Positions 35,019 through 43,678 of a stretch of 64,000 nucleotides of DNA are shown in pieces (the stretch's first letter is position 1; each line of letters begins with the position of its first letter). The notes beneath the pieces are model-generated. The model had not been told where the DNA came from. It ran no database searches and saw nothing but the letters and a program-made list of their open reading frames with translations. The DNA is taken from NCBI RefSeq assembly GCF_900187455.1, contig NZ_FYDX01000020.1, forward strand, positions 1-64,000, given 5' to 3'. Origin of the DNA: Pseudomonas sp. Irchel 3E13. Lineage in GTDB: Bacteria > Pseudomonadota > Gammaproteobacteria > Pseudomonadales > Pseudomonadaceae. Position numbers and translations under genes: made by a program.

Positions 35019-35981
35019 ATGGCGGTAGGCGTACCGGAAAGCGAGGTGTTTGCCGCGGCAGACGCGGTGCTGGCCCGTGGCGAGCGGCCGACGGTAGAAC
35101 GGGTGCGCCTGGAACTGGGTCGCGGCAGCCCGGCGCGGGTCGGCGCCTTGCTCGACCAATGGTGGGAACAGTTGGCCGGCCGCCTGCGCGGTGAAACGCG
35201 GTTGCCCGGACTGCCGGCGGAAGTGGCCCAGGCCTTTGTCGCTATCTGGCAGCAGGCGACCACCTTGGCTCAAGGCGTGGTCGAGCAGTCACTGGCCAGC
35301 CAGCGGCAGGTGCTCGCGGAGGAAAGAGAGGAGCTCCTAGCATTGGATACCCGCGCCCGGCTGGACGTTGCTCAGGCGCGACAGCAGACGGCAGAGGCAA
35401 TATCTGTGCGGCAGAGCGCTGAAACCCGCCTGACCGATCTAGAGCTACTGCTGGCCCAGCGTCAGGCGCAGATTAAGGATCTGCAGGAACAACGTGGCGC
35501 CTTGCAATTGGCCTGCGACACCTTGCAACAGCAGTTGCATGGTCTGCAGGCCGAACAGCACGACACCCTGCATCAAGTCGAGCAGGCTCGGCTGGCACAA
35601 GAAGCCTACGTGCGCGGTGTCGAGGAGCGCGCCTACCGCGAAATTGACCGAGCGCGCGAGGAGAGCAAAACACGCCAGGTTGAACGCCGAGAGCTCCAGC
35701 GCCAGTTCGACCAACTTCAGCAACGATCGGAGCAAGACCGTCACGTCTTGAGCGAGACGCAGCGCCAGGCAGCCACCCAGCAGGCGCGGGCCGAAGTGGC
35801 GGCGGAGCAGGGCGAGCAGCAGCGGCAAGCTCTGGAAGGCCGCTTACATGCCATGCAGCAAATGCTTGACGAGGTGCGACATACGGCCGCGGCCCAGCAG
35901 GCGCGTGCTGACACGCTGGAGCAGCAACTGGTCCAGCAGCAGGCGCCGAAGCTGCGTAAGTCCAGAATCAAGGAGCGGTGA
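35019..35981 (+). CDS. tnpT: Resolution accessory protein TnpT (KfrA-like)
   Basis: The protein has 320 residues. The first 110 residues form a KfrA-type DNA-binding domain (VFAAADAVLARGERPTVERV, then LGRGSPARVGALLDQWW). From about 100 to 315 the sequence is a long coiled coil rich in Gln, Glu, Arg and Ala (for instance QRQALEGRLHAMQQMLDEV). This fits TnpT, which stimulates TnpS-mediated resolution. GCGGAGGG precedes the ATG. Confidence 0.8.
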   Translation: MAVGVPESEVFAAADAVLARGERPTVERVRLELGRGSPARVGALLDQWWEQLAGRLRGETRLPGLPAEVAQAFVAIWQQATTLAQGVVEQSLASQRQVLAEEREELLALDTRARLDVAQARQQTAEAISVRQSAETRLTDLELLLAQRQAQIKDLQEQRGALQLACDTLQQQLHGLQAEQHDTLHQVEQARLAQEAYVRGVEERAYREIDRAREESKTRQVERRELQRQFDQLQQRSEQDRHVLSETQRQAATQQARAEVAAEQGEQQRQALEGRLHAMQQMLDEVRHTAAAQQARADTLEQQLVQQQAPKLRKSRIKER

Positions 35982-36222
35982 TGGGTCGGGGAGGAGCACC
36001 GCAAGCGGTCGCAATACCATGTCTAGAGTGCAACAGGGCTGCGCGACTGACGCGAGGCGTGGTGTCGGCGATCCGTACAAGGTGCGTCGAAGGCCTTGCA
36101 CCCGCGCCTGCCCTGTAGCCCGCAGCACCTAACCCTCGCTTGAAATCTGTATCGTGAGACTGGCGTAGCATAATCTCAGCTGCTCGGTCGCGTTGTTGAT
36201 ATCCTTTGTCTTGAGAAACCTC

Positions 36223-37554
36223 ATGCGGTTGAGCCAATACCTGACTGAATACGATGAAGACCTCAGTGGCGACAGCCAGATTGATCCGTTGGGTGTACTG
36301 ACCATCTGGTCTGCCTTTGGCCAGGAAATCTTTCGCAACCGGGTCAATTCGGTTTCGAACGACGTACGAAACTACACGCTCAATCTGCTGCATCATGCAG
36401 TGATTAAGGACCTGTTCGACGATGTTGATACCGGCCCGAGCAAAGCATTGCGTGAGCAGTCAGGAGGACGTCATGGGCTGGCGCTGTGCCAGGCTTGTCT
36501 AGTCTATCTGGAGAACATATTCACGTATGCCATGGTGACTGCTGCGCCCGATACCGGCGTTGACAGTCAAGGCGTGCTGGGCGCCAGCAAGGCTCGTGCA
36601 CGTCTGGAGGTCGACAGTAACCCATTTCTGCGCTTCACCCATCAACCAGCCGGACACCTGTTGGTGCGTCAGTTGGGCTTGGGTGTGAGTGGGCGCTATA
36701 AGACACCGTTCATGCAGATAGGCTTCTTCAACGACCGCTACAACTACCACCACAGTCAAGAAGCAGGACTGTTGTGGGTGAAAGTTAAGGGGATGATTCA
36801 AACTCACGAGCCGTTTCACAGGTTGTTCCAAGAAGCGCGCATGCATTTGCAGGGGATTTTCCTGCGCTTCAAAGCAGGTGGCGGAAGCGCGCTCAAGCAA
36901 GTACCGGGCAGTCTGATCAAGGCCTACCGAAGAGCACTGCCGAACTCCGCGCAAGTAGGCGCTGCCACGCGCGACTTCTGGCTAGCCTTGACTGGCCTCG
37001 ACACGGGCGCTGCGGGTGCACTGCTGCGGGTGATGGATGATCAAGTTCAACACAATCCAGACGGCCACCTGCCGATCCAGCAGTTGTTCGCCCTGGCCGA
37101 AAAAAACTGCAGCGAAACGCCCGAGCGACGCAAGCTCGTGCACGTGCAGCAGGTCGAACCACTCCTTGCTCAGGTCGATCTGCTGTTTACCCTGGCCTGT
37201 CATGGCCGGCACCAGAGCCTTGGCGAAATCGAGGCGCACTGGCAAGGGCTGGGGCGCGATGCCGCAACCTTGCCGGCGGCCGCCGCGCGTATCGATGCGC
37301 ATTCAGAACTGCTCGGCATTCTTTCGCACACCGGCCGCCGACGGCTGGAGCGACTCATGAGCTTGGCGCGTCAGGAACGCTTCAGTGACCAGTTTCTCGG
37401 CATGGTGGACTACCACGCGACGGTGATGCGCGAGCGTGGCCAGATACCCTGGGTTCAAATCGACCAGGCCGAGAAGGTCAAGCTCAGTGCTCGTACCAGG
37501 GCATTGCCTGAGGCGCAGGATACGCCCATGCAGCGCTGGGTGAACACGTACTAG
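36223..37554 (+). CDS. Hypothetical protein probably truncated by a Tn3-family end
   Basis: This is a 443-residue frame from the ATG at 36223; a TTG at 36193 is less likely. It opens MRLSQYLTEYDEDLSG and looks alpha-helical with no family I can name. The stop codon is TAG at 37552-37554, and its G is the first base of the Tn3-type inverted repeat (GGGG at 37554). The natural 3' end has thus probably been replaced by the transposon. The gene stands between tnpT and the tnpA end on the same strand. Confidence 0.5.
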   Translation: MRLSQYLTEYDEDLSGDSQIDPLGVLTIWSAFGQEIFRNRVNSVSNDVRNYTLNLLHHAVIKDLFDDVDTGPSKALREQSGGRHGLALCQACLVYLENIFTYAMVTAAPDTGVDSQGVLGASKARARLEVDSNPFLRFTHQPAGHLLVRQLGLGVSGRYKTPFMQIGFFNDRYNYHHSQEAGLLWVKVKGMIQTHEPFHRLFQEARMHLQGIFLRFKAGGGSALKQVPGSLIKAYRRALPNSAQVGAATRDFWLALTGLDTGAAGALLRVMDDQVQHNPDGHLPIQQLFALAEKNCSETPERRKLVHVQQVEPLLAQVDLLFTLACHGRHQSLGEIEAHWQGLGRDAATLPAAAARIDAHSELLGILSHTGRRRLERLMSLARQERFSDQFLGMVDYHATVMRERGQIPWVQIDQAEKVKLSARTRALPEAQDTPMQRWVNTY

Positions 37555-37599
37555 GGGTTATGCCGAGATAAGGCAAAAATTAGGACATTCGTTCTGTAA
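37554..37599 (+). repeat. Terminal inverted repeat of a Tn3-family (Tn4651-like) transposon
   Basis: The sequence begins GGGGTTATGCCGAGATAAGG and continues with a TTAGGACATTCG stretch, the pattern of roughly 46-base ends of Tn4651-like elements, with the GGGG as the outer edge. It reads inwards to the right, towards tnpA. I scanned for the matching opposite end to the right and did not find it within the window. Confidence 0.6.
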
Positions 37600-37704
37600 A
37601 TATATGATTTAAAAGGTTATTCGAGAGGCCGTGGCTTGCTGGTCATCCACCGTCTGGCTAGCCGTCTATGCTGATGCTTTTGCCTCGCTTGGGGGATGTG
37701 TTCA

Positions 37705-40700
37705 ATGGCATCGGTGGAAAGAACAGCCTACCCTATCTTGCCCAGTCAGCTACCGGCCAAGGAGCTTCATCGAAGCTATTCCCTGTCTGATTCAGAGATC
37801 GAATGGGTCAACAACACCGCTAAGAGTCCAGCGCTCTCGATTGGGCTGGCAATCCAGTTAAAGGTGTTTCAGCAGCTGCACTATTTCGTTCCGTTCGAGG
37901 AGCTTCCTCAGGAACTCATCAGTCATGTCCGGCAATGCCTCCGCTACGGCGCACGAATAGCTCCACGCTATAGCAATCCCCGCACCCTTTACCGGCACCA
38001 AGCAGCGGTACGGCAGTACCTGCAGGTTACCCCCTTCTACAGCAGCGACGGGCTAGCGGTCACTGAGCAGATCGCACGTGACTGCGCTGTAGTTCTTGAG
38101 CAGCGAGTCGATCTCATCAATGCCATGCTTGATGAGCTGATTCAGCGTGGCTATGAGCTTCCGGCTTATTCGACGCTCAACAACCTCGCAGAAACCGCCT
38201 TGGCGAGTGCCCAGGAAGTTACCTTCAACCTAGTCGTGACTCGAGCGCCAATCGAGGTGATCTACAAGCTGAAGGAGCTGCTCGACACCGACTTCGGCCG
38301 GCGCCAGAGCGATTTCAATGCGCTGAAACAGGCACCCAAGAAGCCATCTCGCAAGCACCTGGAGGTGCTGATCGACCACTTGGCCTGGCTAGAGAGCTTC
38401 GGGGACCTGGAGGCCATCTTTGAGGGGATCGTCGATGCCAAGATTCGCCACTTTGCTGCCCAAGCCGCGGCGGCGGACGTCTCCGAGCTGAAGGACTGCT
38501 CGCTGCCGAAGCGCCACACGCTGATGCTGGCCTTGATATATCGAATGCGTGTGCGAACTCGGGACCACCTGGCCGAGATGTTCATCCGGCGGATTTCGAC
38601 GATCCATAAACGCGCCAAGGAGGAGCTGGAACAAATCCAGGCGCGACAACGCCAGAAGCTGGAGCAGTTGGCGGCGACCCTGGACGGCGTGGTGCAGATT
38701 CTGGTTCAAGAACCGGATGACCAGGAAGCTGGCAGCCTGATTCGGGAATACCTCTCCCCTGATGGCAATCTGGATCGGTTGCGTGAGACTTGCGCCGAAG
38801 TCCAAGCTACCGGCGGTAATAACTACCTGCCGTTGATCTGGAAGCACTTCAGGTCCCATCGCTCGCTGTTGTTCCGTCTCAGTCACCTTCTCCAACTGGA
38901 GCCCACGACTCAGGATCGGTCGCTGACTCAGGCACTTCAACTGATCCAGGACAGCGAGAATCTACACCGCGAATGGATCGACGAGCACGTCGATTTGTCG
39001 TTTGCGTCGGAGCGCTGGGTCAAGGTCGTTCGTCGCCCTTCGAGTGAGGGGCCACCGACCAACCGGCGCTATCTGGAAGTTTGCGTTTTCTCCTACCTGG
39101 CCAGCGAGCTGCGATCCGGCGACATGTGCGTACAAGGGTCGGTATCCTTCGCCGACTATCGCAAGCAGTTGCTACCCTGGGAGGAATGTCTCCAGCGACT
39201 ACCGGCCTACTGCGAAAAGATGGGGCTGCCTGGCACAGCGAAGGAGTTTGTTGCCTCTCTCAAGACCCAGTTGGAGGAAACCGCGCAACAACTGGACGAG
39301 AAATTCCCATCATGCCGAGGGGACGTATCGATTAACGAAGCTGGAGAACCGGTGTTGCGCCGAGTAGCGGCGCGGGACATCCCCCCTTCGGCCATCTCGC
39401 TGCAGACGGCGCTTATGCAGCGCATGCCGGCCAGGCATGTGCTCGATATCATGGCTAACATCGAGCATTGGATTCAGTTCACGCGGCATTTCGGGCCCAT
39501 GTCCGGTAACGAGCCGAAGCTCAAAGAGCCTGCCGAGCGCTACCTGATGACGATCTTCGCCATGGGCTGCAACCTAGGCCCTAGCCAGGCTGCACGGCAT
39601 CTGACCGGTAATGTCACGCCACACATGCTGTCCTATACGAATCGCCGTCACCTCTCGCTGGAAAAACTGGACAAGGCTAACCGCGAGTTGGTGGAACTCT
39701 ACCTTCAACTTGATCTGCCCAAGCTCTGGGGCGATGGCAAGGCGGTGGCTGCGGACGGCACGCAGTTCGACTTCTATGATGACAACCTGCTGGCCGGCTA
39801 CCACTTTCGCTACCGCAAAATGGGAGCCGTGGCCTATCGGCACGTGGCCAACAACTACATCGCCGTGTTCCAGCACTTCATCCCGCCGGGCATCTGGGAG
39901 GCGATCTACGTGATCGAGGGGCTGCTCAAGGCTGATCTCAGCGTCGAGGCTGACACGGTGTACTCCGATACCCAAGGGCAGTCGGCCACGGTGTTTGCCT
40001 TCACCCATCTGTTGGGCATCAATCTGATGCCACGTATTCGCAACTGGCGCGACCTGGTGATGTGCCGGCCGGATCGCGGTGCTTCGTACAAGCATATCAA
40101 CCGCCTGTTCACCGACACTGCCGACTGGAACTTGATCGAAACCCACTGGCAGGATCTGATGCAGGTCGCATTGTCGATCCAGGCCGGCAAGATTTCCTCG
40201 CCCATGCTGCTGCGCAAACTCGGCTCCTACAGCCGGCGCAACAAGCTCTACCATGCGGCTCAGGCACTGGGCAGCGTGATCCGTACGATCTTCTTGCTCA
40301 ACTGGATCGGCAGTCGCGAGTTGCGCCAGGAGGTCACCGCGAACACCAACAAGATCGAGTCCTACAACGGTTTCTCCAAGTGGTTATCTTTCGGCGGCGA
40401 TGTGATTGCTGAAAACGATCCGGACGAGCAGCAGAAACGGCTGCGCTACAACGACATGGTGGCCTCGTCGGTGATCCTGCAGAACACTGTGGACATGATG
40501 CGCATCCTGCATAAACTGGCCCGCGAGGGCTGGCAGTTCACCGATGAGGACGTGTCGTTCCTCAGCCCCTACCTGACCAGCAACGTCAAGCGCTTCGGTG
40601 AGTTCAACCTCAAGCTCAATAGGCCACCGGAGCCCTGGATCAAGGACTCGGTATTCCAACAGGCCGCCGGCTCGCTTCGAGCCAACACGGCCAGCAAGAC

Positions 40701-40710
40701 CGGTGCCTAG
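37705..40710 (+). CDS. tnpA: Tn3-family transposase TnpA (Tn4651 type)
   Basis: The protein has 1001 residues from the ATG at 37705; GGGGG lies at good distance for this ATG and too close for one nine bases earlier. The N-terminal half binds the end repeat and is partly coiled (KRAKEELEQIQARQRQKLEQ). The C-terminal DDE domain shows LWGDGKAVAADGTQFDFYDD (first Asp near 680), EADTVYSDTQGQ (second Asp near 755) and TNKIESYNGFSKW (Glu near 883). It starts 105 bases inside the inverted repeat. It catalyses replicative transposition. Confidence 0.9.
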   Translation: MASVERTAYPILPSQLPAKELHRSYSLSDSEIEWVNNTAKSPALSIGLAIQLKVFQQLHYFVPFEELPQELISHVRQCLRYGARIAPRYSNPRTLYRHQAAVRQYLQVTPFYSSDGLAVTEQIARDCAVVLEQRVDLINAMLDELIQRGYELPAYSTLNNLAETALASAQEVTFNLVVTRAPIEVIYKLKELLDTDFGRRQSDFNALKQAPKKPSRKHLEVLIDHLAWLESFGDLEAIFEGIVDAKIRHFAAQAAAADVSELKDCSLPKRHTLMLALIYRMRVRTRDHLAEMFIRRISTIHKRAKEELEQIQARQRQKLEQLAATLDGVVQILVQEPDDQEAGSLIREYLSPDGNLDRLRETCAEVQATGGNNYLPLIWKHFRSHRSLLFRLSHLLQLEPTTQDRSLTQALQLIQDSENLHREWIDEHVDLSFASERWVKVVRRPSSEGPPTNRRYLEVCVFSYLASELRSGDMCVQGSVSFADYRKQLLPWEECLQRLPAYCEKMGLPGTAKEFVASLKTQLEETAQQLDEKFPSCRGDVSINEAGEPVLRRVAARDIPPSAISLQTALMQRMPARHVLDIMANIEHWIQFTRHFGPMSGNEPKLKEPAERYLMTIFAMGCNLGPSQAARHLTGNVTPHMLSYTNRRHLSLEKLDKANRELVELYLQLDLPKLWGDGKAVAADGTQFDFYDDNLLAGYHFRYRKMGAVAYRHVANNYIAVFQHFIPPGIWEAIYVIEGLLKADLSVEADTVYSDTQGQSATVFAFTHLLGINLMPRIRNWRDLVMCRPDRGASYKHINRLFTDTADWNLIETHWQDLMQVALSIQAGKISSPMLLRKLGSYSRRNKLYHAAQALGSVIRTIFLLNWIGSRELRQEVTANTNKIESYNGFSKWLSFGGDVIAENDPDEQQKRLRYNDMVASSVILQNTVDMMRILHKLAREGWQFTDEDVSFLSPYLTSNVKRFGEFNLKLNRPPEPWIKDSVFQQAAGSLRANTASKTGA

Positions 40711-40718
40711 GAGGCAAC

Positions 40719-41081
40719 ATGATCGAGATCCCTCCCGCGACTTTTCGAGTCACACCCTACGGAGAAGTGGATGGTGTAGCACTGGACAAGCTGCGAGCCA
40801 GCTTCGACACCTCCCAGCTTCTGCGACTGGTTGACCAATTCGATGCCTGTCTGGCTGAGTTAGGTGGAGTTGTGGCTGTCCGAGATGAGCTGCTGAAGCT
40901 TCATGCGATGGCCCTAACCCTTGTAGAGGGTGTGCCACTGACAGTACCTACTGAGAATGCCTGCATCTGGACGGAGGCTGAGTCGCTGCAACAGAATCTC
41001 GAGACCCTCGCTGGGTGGGTGCGCTCTGCTCAAGCTGGAATAATCCCCTTGGTCAATCTAGCGCCCGACCACGAACAGTAA
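40719..41081 (+). CDS. tnpC: Transposition regulator TnpC
   Basis: The protein has 120 residues and lies eight bases downstream of tnpA with AGGAGG before the ATG. Length and place are those of TnpC of Tn4652, described as a post-transcriptional regulator lowering TnpA levels. The sequence is acidic and helical (LDKLRASFDTSQLLRLVDQF) with no DNA-binding motif. Confidence 0.7.
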   Translation: MIEIPPATFRVTPYGEVDGVALDKLRASFDTSQLLRLVDQFDACLAELGGVVAVRDELLKLHAMALTLVEGVPLTVPTENACIWTEAESLQQNLETLAGWVRSAQAGIIPLVNLAPDHEQ

Positions 41082-41097
41082 GCACTTGGGAGAGTGC

Positions 41098-41637
41098 CTA
41101 TATTGTAAATGCGCAGGCTTGAGGAAAGACCATCTCTTGCCGGATTAAATCTTCGACAGCGGCAATCCAATACTTATCGAGCGACCAGCCGAAGAACTTG
41201 ACCTGTCTCACCCGAGCGTCAGGGGCCAGCACCAGATGGCGAGTGGCCTTGGCCAGCGTTACGATCAACAGTAAGCTCCAAAAGGGTTCCCGCAGGACGC
41301 CAGCCACTACTGTGAGTGGATCACCAATAATATGTACCCAGCTGATCAGCAGCGACCAGCGCCCGAAGCGGTGATAAGCCTGCTGGGTCTTTTCCAGTTT
41401 TTCTTCGCTGACGGGAAACCAGCGTTTGTGTCGGTAGTGTTCGATAAAACGGCCCAACAGCCAGTTCAGTGCTTAGCCCAGTACATTGCCCGTGGTCGCC
41501 ACGGCCAGCCGTGTCCAGGCGGCATAGGGGTCGGTCAGCAGCAAGCCGACCAGCACCGCTTCCGGCTGCATGGGCAGCAGCGTGGCGGCACCGAAGGCGG
41601 CGAGGAACAGGCCGAAATAGCCGGATAACTCGCACAT
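41098..41637 (-). pseudogene. yqaA-type (DedA/VTT-like) membrane protein gene with an in-frame stop
   Basis: From the ATG at 41637 the frame reads MCELSGYFGLFLAAFGAATL, then a membrane segment and ...ATTGNVLG, stops at codon 55 (TAA, 41473-41475), and resumes in the same frame with ALNWLLGRFIEHYRHKRWF and two more hydrophobic segments to 41098. The two halves together give a complete YqaA-family protein. A single base change (for instance TCG to TAA needs two, TTA or CAA to TAA one) would have caused the stop. It lies five bases after the efflux gene and is probably in its operon. Confidence 0.75.
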
Positions 41638-41641
41638 CAGG

Positions 41642-42775
41642 CTAGGCGTTCAGGCCGATCCAGCCATGGACACCCACGTAAATCCCCACACCGATGATCA
41701 ATAGGCTGGACAGGTACGGAGCGCGACGCGCCACAGCACCAAGCCAGGGCCAGCGATTGGACGCCTGGCGTGCTCCGATAGCGGCGGCAGCACCAACGGT
41801 AACCAGGGTGATGGCCAGGCCAATGCTGAAGCACAACACCAGCACGGCTCCCAGCGCGACTTCCTTCACTTGTAGGCAGAGCAGCAGCACGGTGATCGCT
41901 GCCGGGCAAGGAATCAGCCCGCCCGTCAAACCGAACAGGATGATCTGGCCCGTGGTGACGTTGCGATTGCTAAAGCGCTTGCGGATATCGTTGGCATGCG
42001 CCCGCTCATGGGCATCCTGGTAGCCCTCCAACGACAGCTCCAGGCCCTCCAGTTCTGCATGATCATGGCCATGACCGTGGCCGTGCTCGTGGAACTCCAG
42101 ATCATAGTCGTGAGAATGACCGGCATGGCCGAGGCTCAGGCGCGCTGTGAATTCGTGGGGTTCGGGAATCTCGTCCACTGACTCCAGGTAGTCACCTCGG
42201 TCGACGAAGCGAAACTGCTGGGCCAGGCCATCGGGGCGGGTCGTCAGCAGGCTCATTTCAGCTGCCGACCAGGCATGGCCAGTCAAGATATTCAGTCGCC
42301 AGCGCGGAGGGACGCCCTCTTCGAAGATCGACAGTTCGATGCGCCCATGCCCGGTGTCGATGCGCTGCATTTCATCGTGGTGGTGATAGTCATGCTGAAG
42401 ATCATCGCCTTCCTCGAAGCGCCACATCTGCTCGCCACGCCAGGTGCGCCAAAGCATCCACAGGGCGATGGTGATAATTATGGCGGCGGACGCAAGCTGG
42501 AAATACGGCTCGGTGGTTTCGGCATTCAGGTTCTGCCCCAGGTACATGCCGGCCATGGCCACCAGCCAAACCACTGCGGTGTGGGAAAGCGTTGAGGCCA
42601 GTCCCAGCAGAACAGCCTGCTTCACCGTGCCGCGAATGGCCACGATAAACGCCGCCATCATGGTTTTCGAATGCCCTGGCTCTAGGCCATGCAAGGCTCC
42701 CAGCAGGATGGCACTGGGGAAGTACAACCAGGCCTGCGAGGCTCCCTGTTGCAGCAGTTCAGCGAAGCTCGACAT
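41642..42775 (-). CDS. Nickel/cobalt efflux permease, RcnA/NreB-like
   Basis: The protein has 376 residues from the ATG at 42775; upstream in-frame codons belong to the regulator gene region. An N-terminal GALHGLEPGHSKTMMAAF motif with HxxxxxH, several membrane segments, a central His-rich cytoplasmic or periplasmic loop (HGHGHGHDHAELE) and a second half with GGLIPCPAAITVLLLCLQ are characteristic of RcnA-type exporters of the NiCoT superfamily. It follows the RcnR/CsoR-type regulator by ten bases. It should export Ni2+ or Co2+ across the inner membrane. Confidence 0.85.
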   Translation of the reverse strand: MSSFAELLQQGASQAWLYFPSAILLGALHGLEPGHSKTMMAAFIVAIRGTVKQAVLLGLASTLSHTAVVWLVAMAGMYLGQNLNAETTEPYFQLASAAIIITIALWMLWRTWRGEQMWRFEEGDDLQHDYHHHDEMQRIDTGHGRIELSIFEEGVPPRWRLNILTGHAWSAAEMSLLTTRPDGLAQQFRFVDRGDYLESVDEIPEPHEFTARLSLGHAGHSHDYDLEFHEHGHGHGHDHAELEGLELSLEGYQDAHERAHANDIRKRFSNRNVTTGQIILFGLTGGLIPCPAAITVLLLCLQVKEVALGAVLVLCFSIGLAITLVTVGAAAAIGARQASNRWPWLGAVARRAPYLSSLLIIGVGIYVGVHGWIGLNA

Positions 42776-42785
42776 GGGAAAAGGC

Positions 42786-43073
42786 CTAGAGGTACTTAGT
42801 GATTTGCTTGAAGTCTTCGAGCGATGCGCGTTCACCTGTCGCGAGTGCTTCGACGGTGTGTTCCAGGCAGTGATCGATATGGTCTTGGATAAGCACACGC
42901 TTGGCCTGGCAGACGGCTTTTTCCACGGCATGCAGTTGCTGAGCGATGTCGACGCAGGCCCGGCTGTCTTCGATCATGCTGACGATGCTGCGCAGGTGGC
43001 CCTCCGCACGCTTCAACCTTTTGATGATATCGCTATGACTTTGGTGCTGATGGCCGTGTTCGTGATCGCTCAT
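42786..43073 (-). CDS. RcnR/CsoR-family metal-sensing repressor
   Basis: The protein has 95 residues from the ATG at 43073; an in-frame ATG at 43091 lacks a binding site. It starts with a His-rich MSDHEHGHQHQSH and then has the four-helix CsoR/RcnR (DUF156) fold with IKRLKRAEGHLRSIVSMIE, Cys near 35 (SRACVDIAQQL), and a CQAKRVLIQDHIDHCL metal-site helix. The combination of an N-terminal His and a central Cys plus His residues fits RcnR-type Ni/Co sensing. It is the first gene of the efflux operon and should bind the G/C-tract palindrome at 43113. Confidence 0.85.
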   Translation of the reverse strand: MSDHEHGHQHQSHSDIIKRLKRAEGHLRSIVSMIEDSRACVDIAQQLHAVEKAVCQAKRVLIQDHIDHCLEHTVEALATGERASLEDFKQITKYL

Positions 43074-43112
43074 GCCTTGAGTCTCATGCATCGATGAATT
43101 ACGCTCGCATCC

Positions 43113-43131
43113 TATCCCCCTGGGGGGGATA
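43113..43131. promoter_or_regulatory. CsoR/RcnR-type operator
   Basis: The palindrome-like TATCCCCCTGGGGGGGATA with a run of C followed by a run of G flanked by TA-rich ends is the typical operator of this repressor family. It lies 40 bases upstream of the regulator ATG and 60 bases upstream of the divergent gene at 43192, so it could control both. Confidence 0.75.
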
Positions 43132-43191
43132 TGGTCAAACCAACTACCCCTTCAGAACAACCATCCGCTTAGGCATCAAAAGAAACACGAC

Positions 43192-43551
43192 ATGCTCAGC
43201 AACCCCATCAGCACTAAGGTGATTTTTGCCCTTGCTCTGGCCATCTTGATAGCCTGGGCCGGGCACACCTCTGCGCTCTTTATGGGTTCGAGTCAGCCAG
43301 TCGGGAGTGGCAACAATGGCGCACATTCGCATACCCATGGTGACGAGGCGCTCGCCTGTGCTGCATACGGGGATCACTGCCACTCACCGCTGACCGCCGA
43401 CCATGTGCATGAAACACCGCACCTGACCACGCTGCTCAGCATCAGCACGCTGCCTGAACGTACGCAGCCGATACCCGCCCCTCGTTACTCCATTCCTCCA
43501 AGCCCGATCTTCCTGATTGAACGGCCACCGCGCGCCACATTCGTGCTCTGA
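43192..43551 (+). CDS. Small membrane-anchored His-rich protein of the metal locus
   Basis: The protein has 119 residues. An N-terminal hydrophobic segment (VIFALALAILIAWAG) serves as signal or anchor; the rest is polar with metal-binding clusters HSHTHGDE, YGDHCHS and DHVHETPH. It is divergent from the Ni/Co regulator and shares its operator region. I infer a periplasmic metal-binding accessory; no family name is known to me. Confidence 0.55.
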   Translation: MLSNPISTKVIFALALAILIAWAGHTSALFMGSSQPVGSGNNGAHSHTHGDEALACAAYGDHCHSPLTADHVHETPHLTTLLSISTLPERTQPIPAPRYSIPPSPIFLIERPPRATFVL

Positions 43552-43598
43552 CATAGGCTGCTGTGCGGCCCAAGACCCCTTTAACTCAGGACTCAACC

Positions 43599-43678
43599 AT
43601 GGATTCGTTATCCATGAGCGCAATGGGCGCATTTGTCGTGCGTCCGAATCGCTCGTTATTACTGCTGCTGTTGTTTAT
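43599..43678 (+). pseudogene. 5' end of a gene cut by the IS5-family element
   Basis: An ATG at 43599 opens MDSLSMSAMGAFVVRPNRSL and a run of leucines, a signal-peptide-like start. After 26 codons the frame enters the insertion sequence at 43679. The rest of the gene is not found on the other side, where transposase remnants begin. It probably belonged to the metal-resistance locus. Confidence 0.5.
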
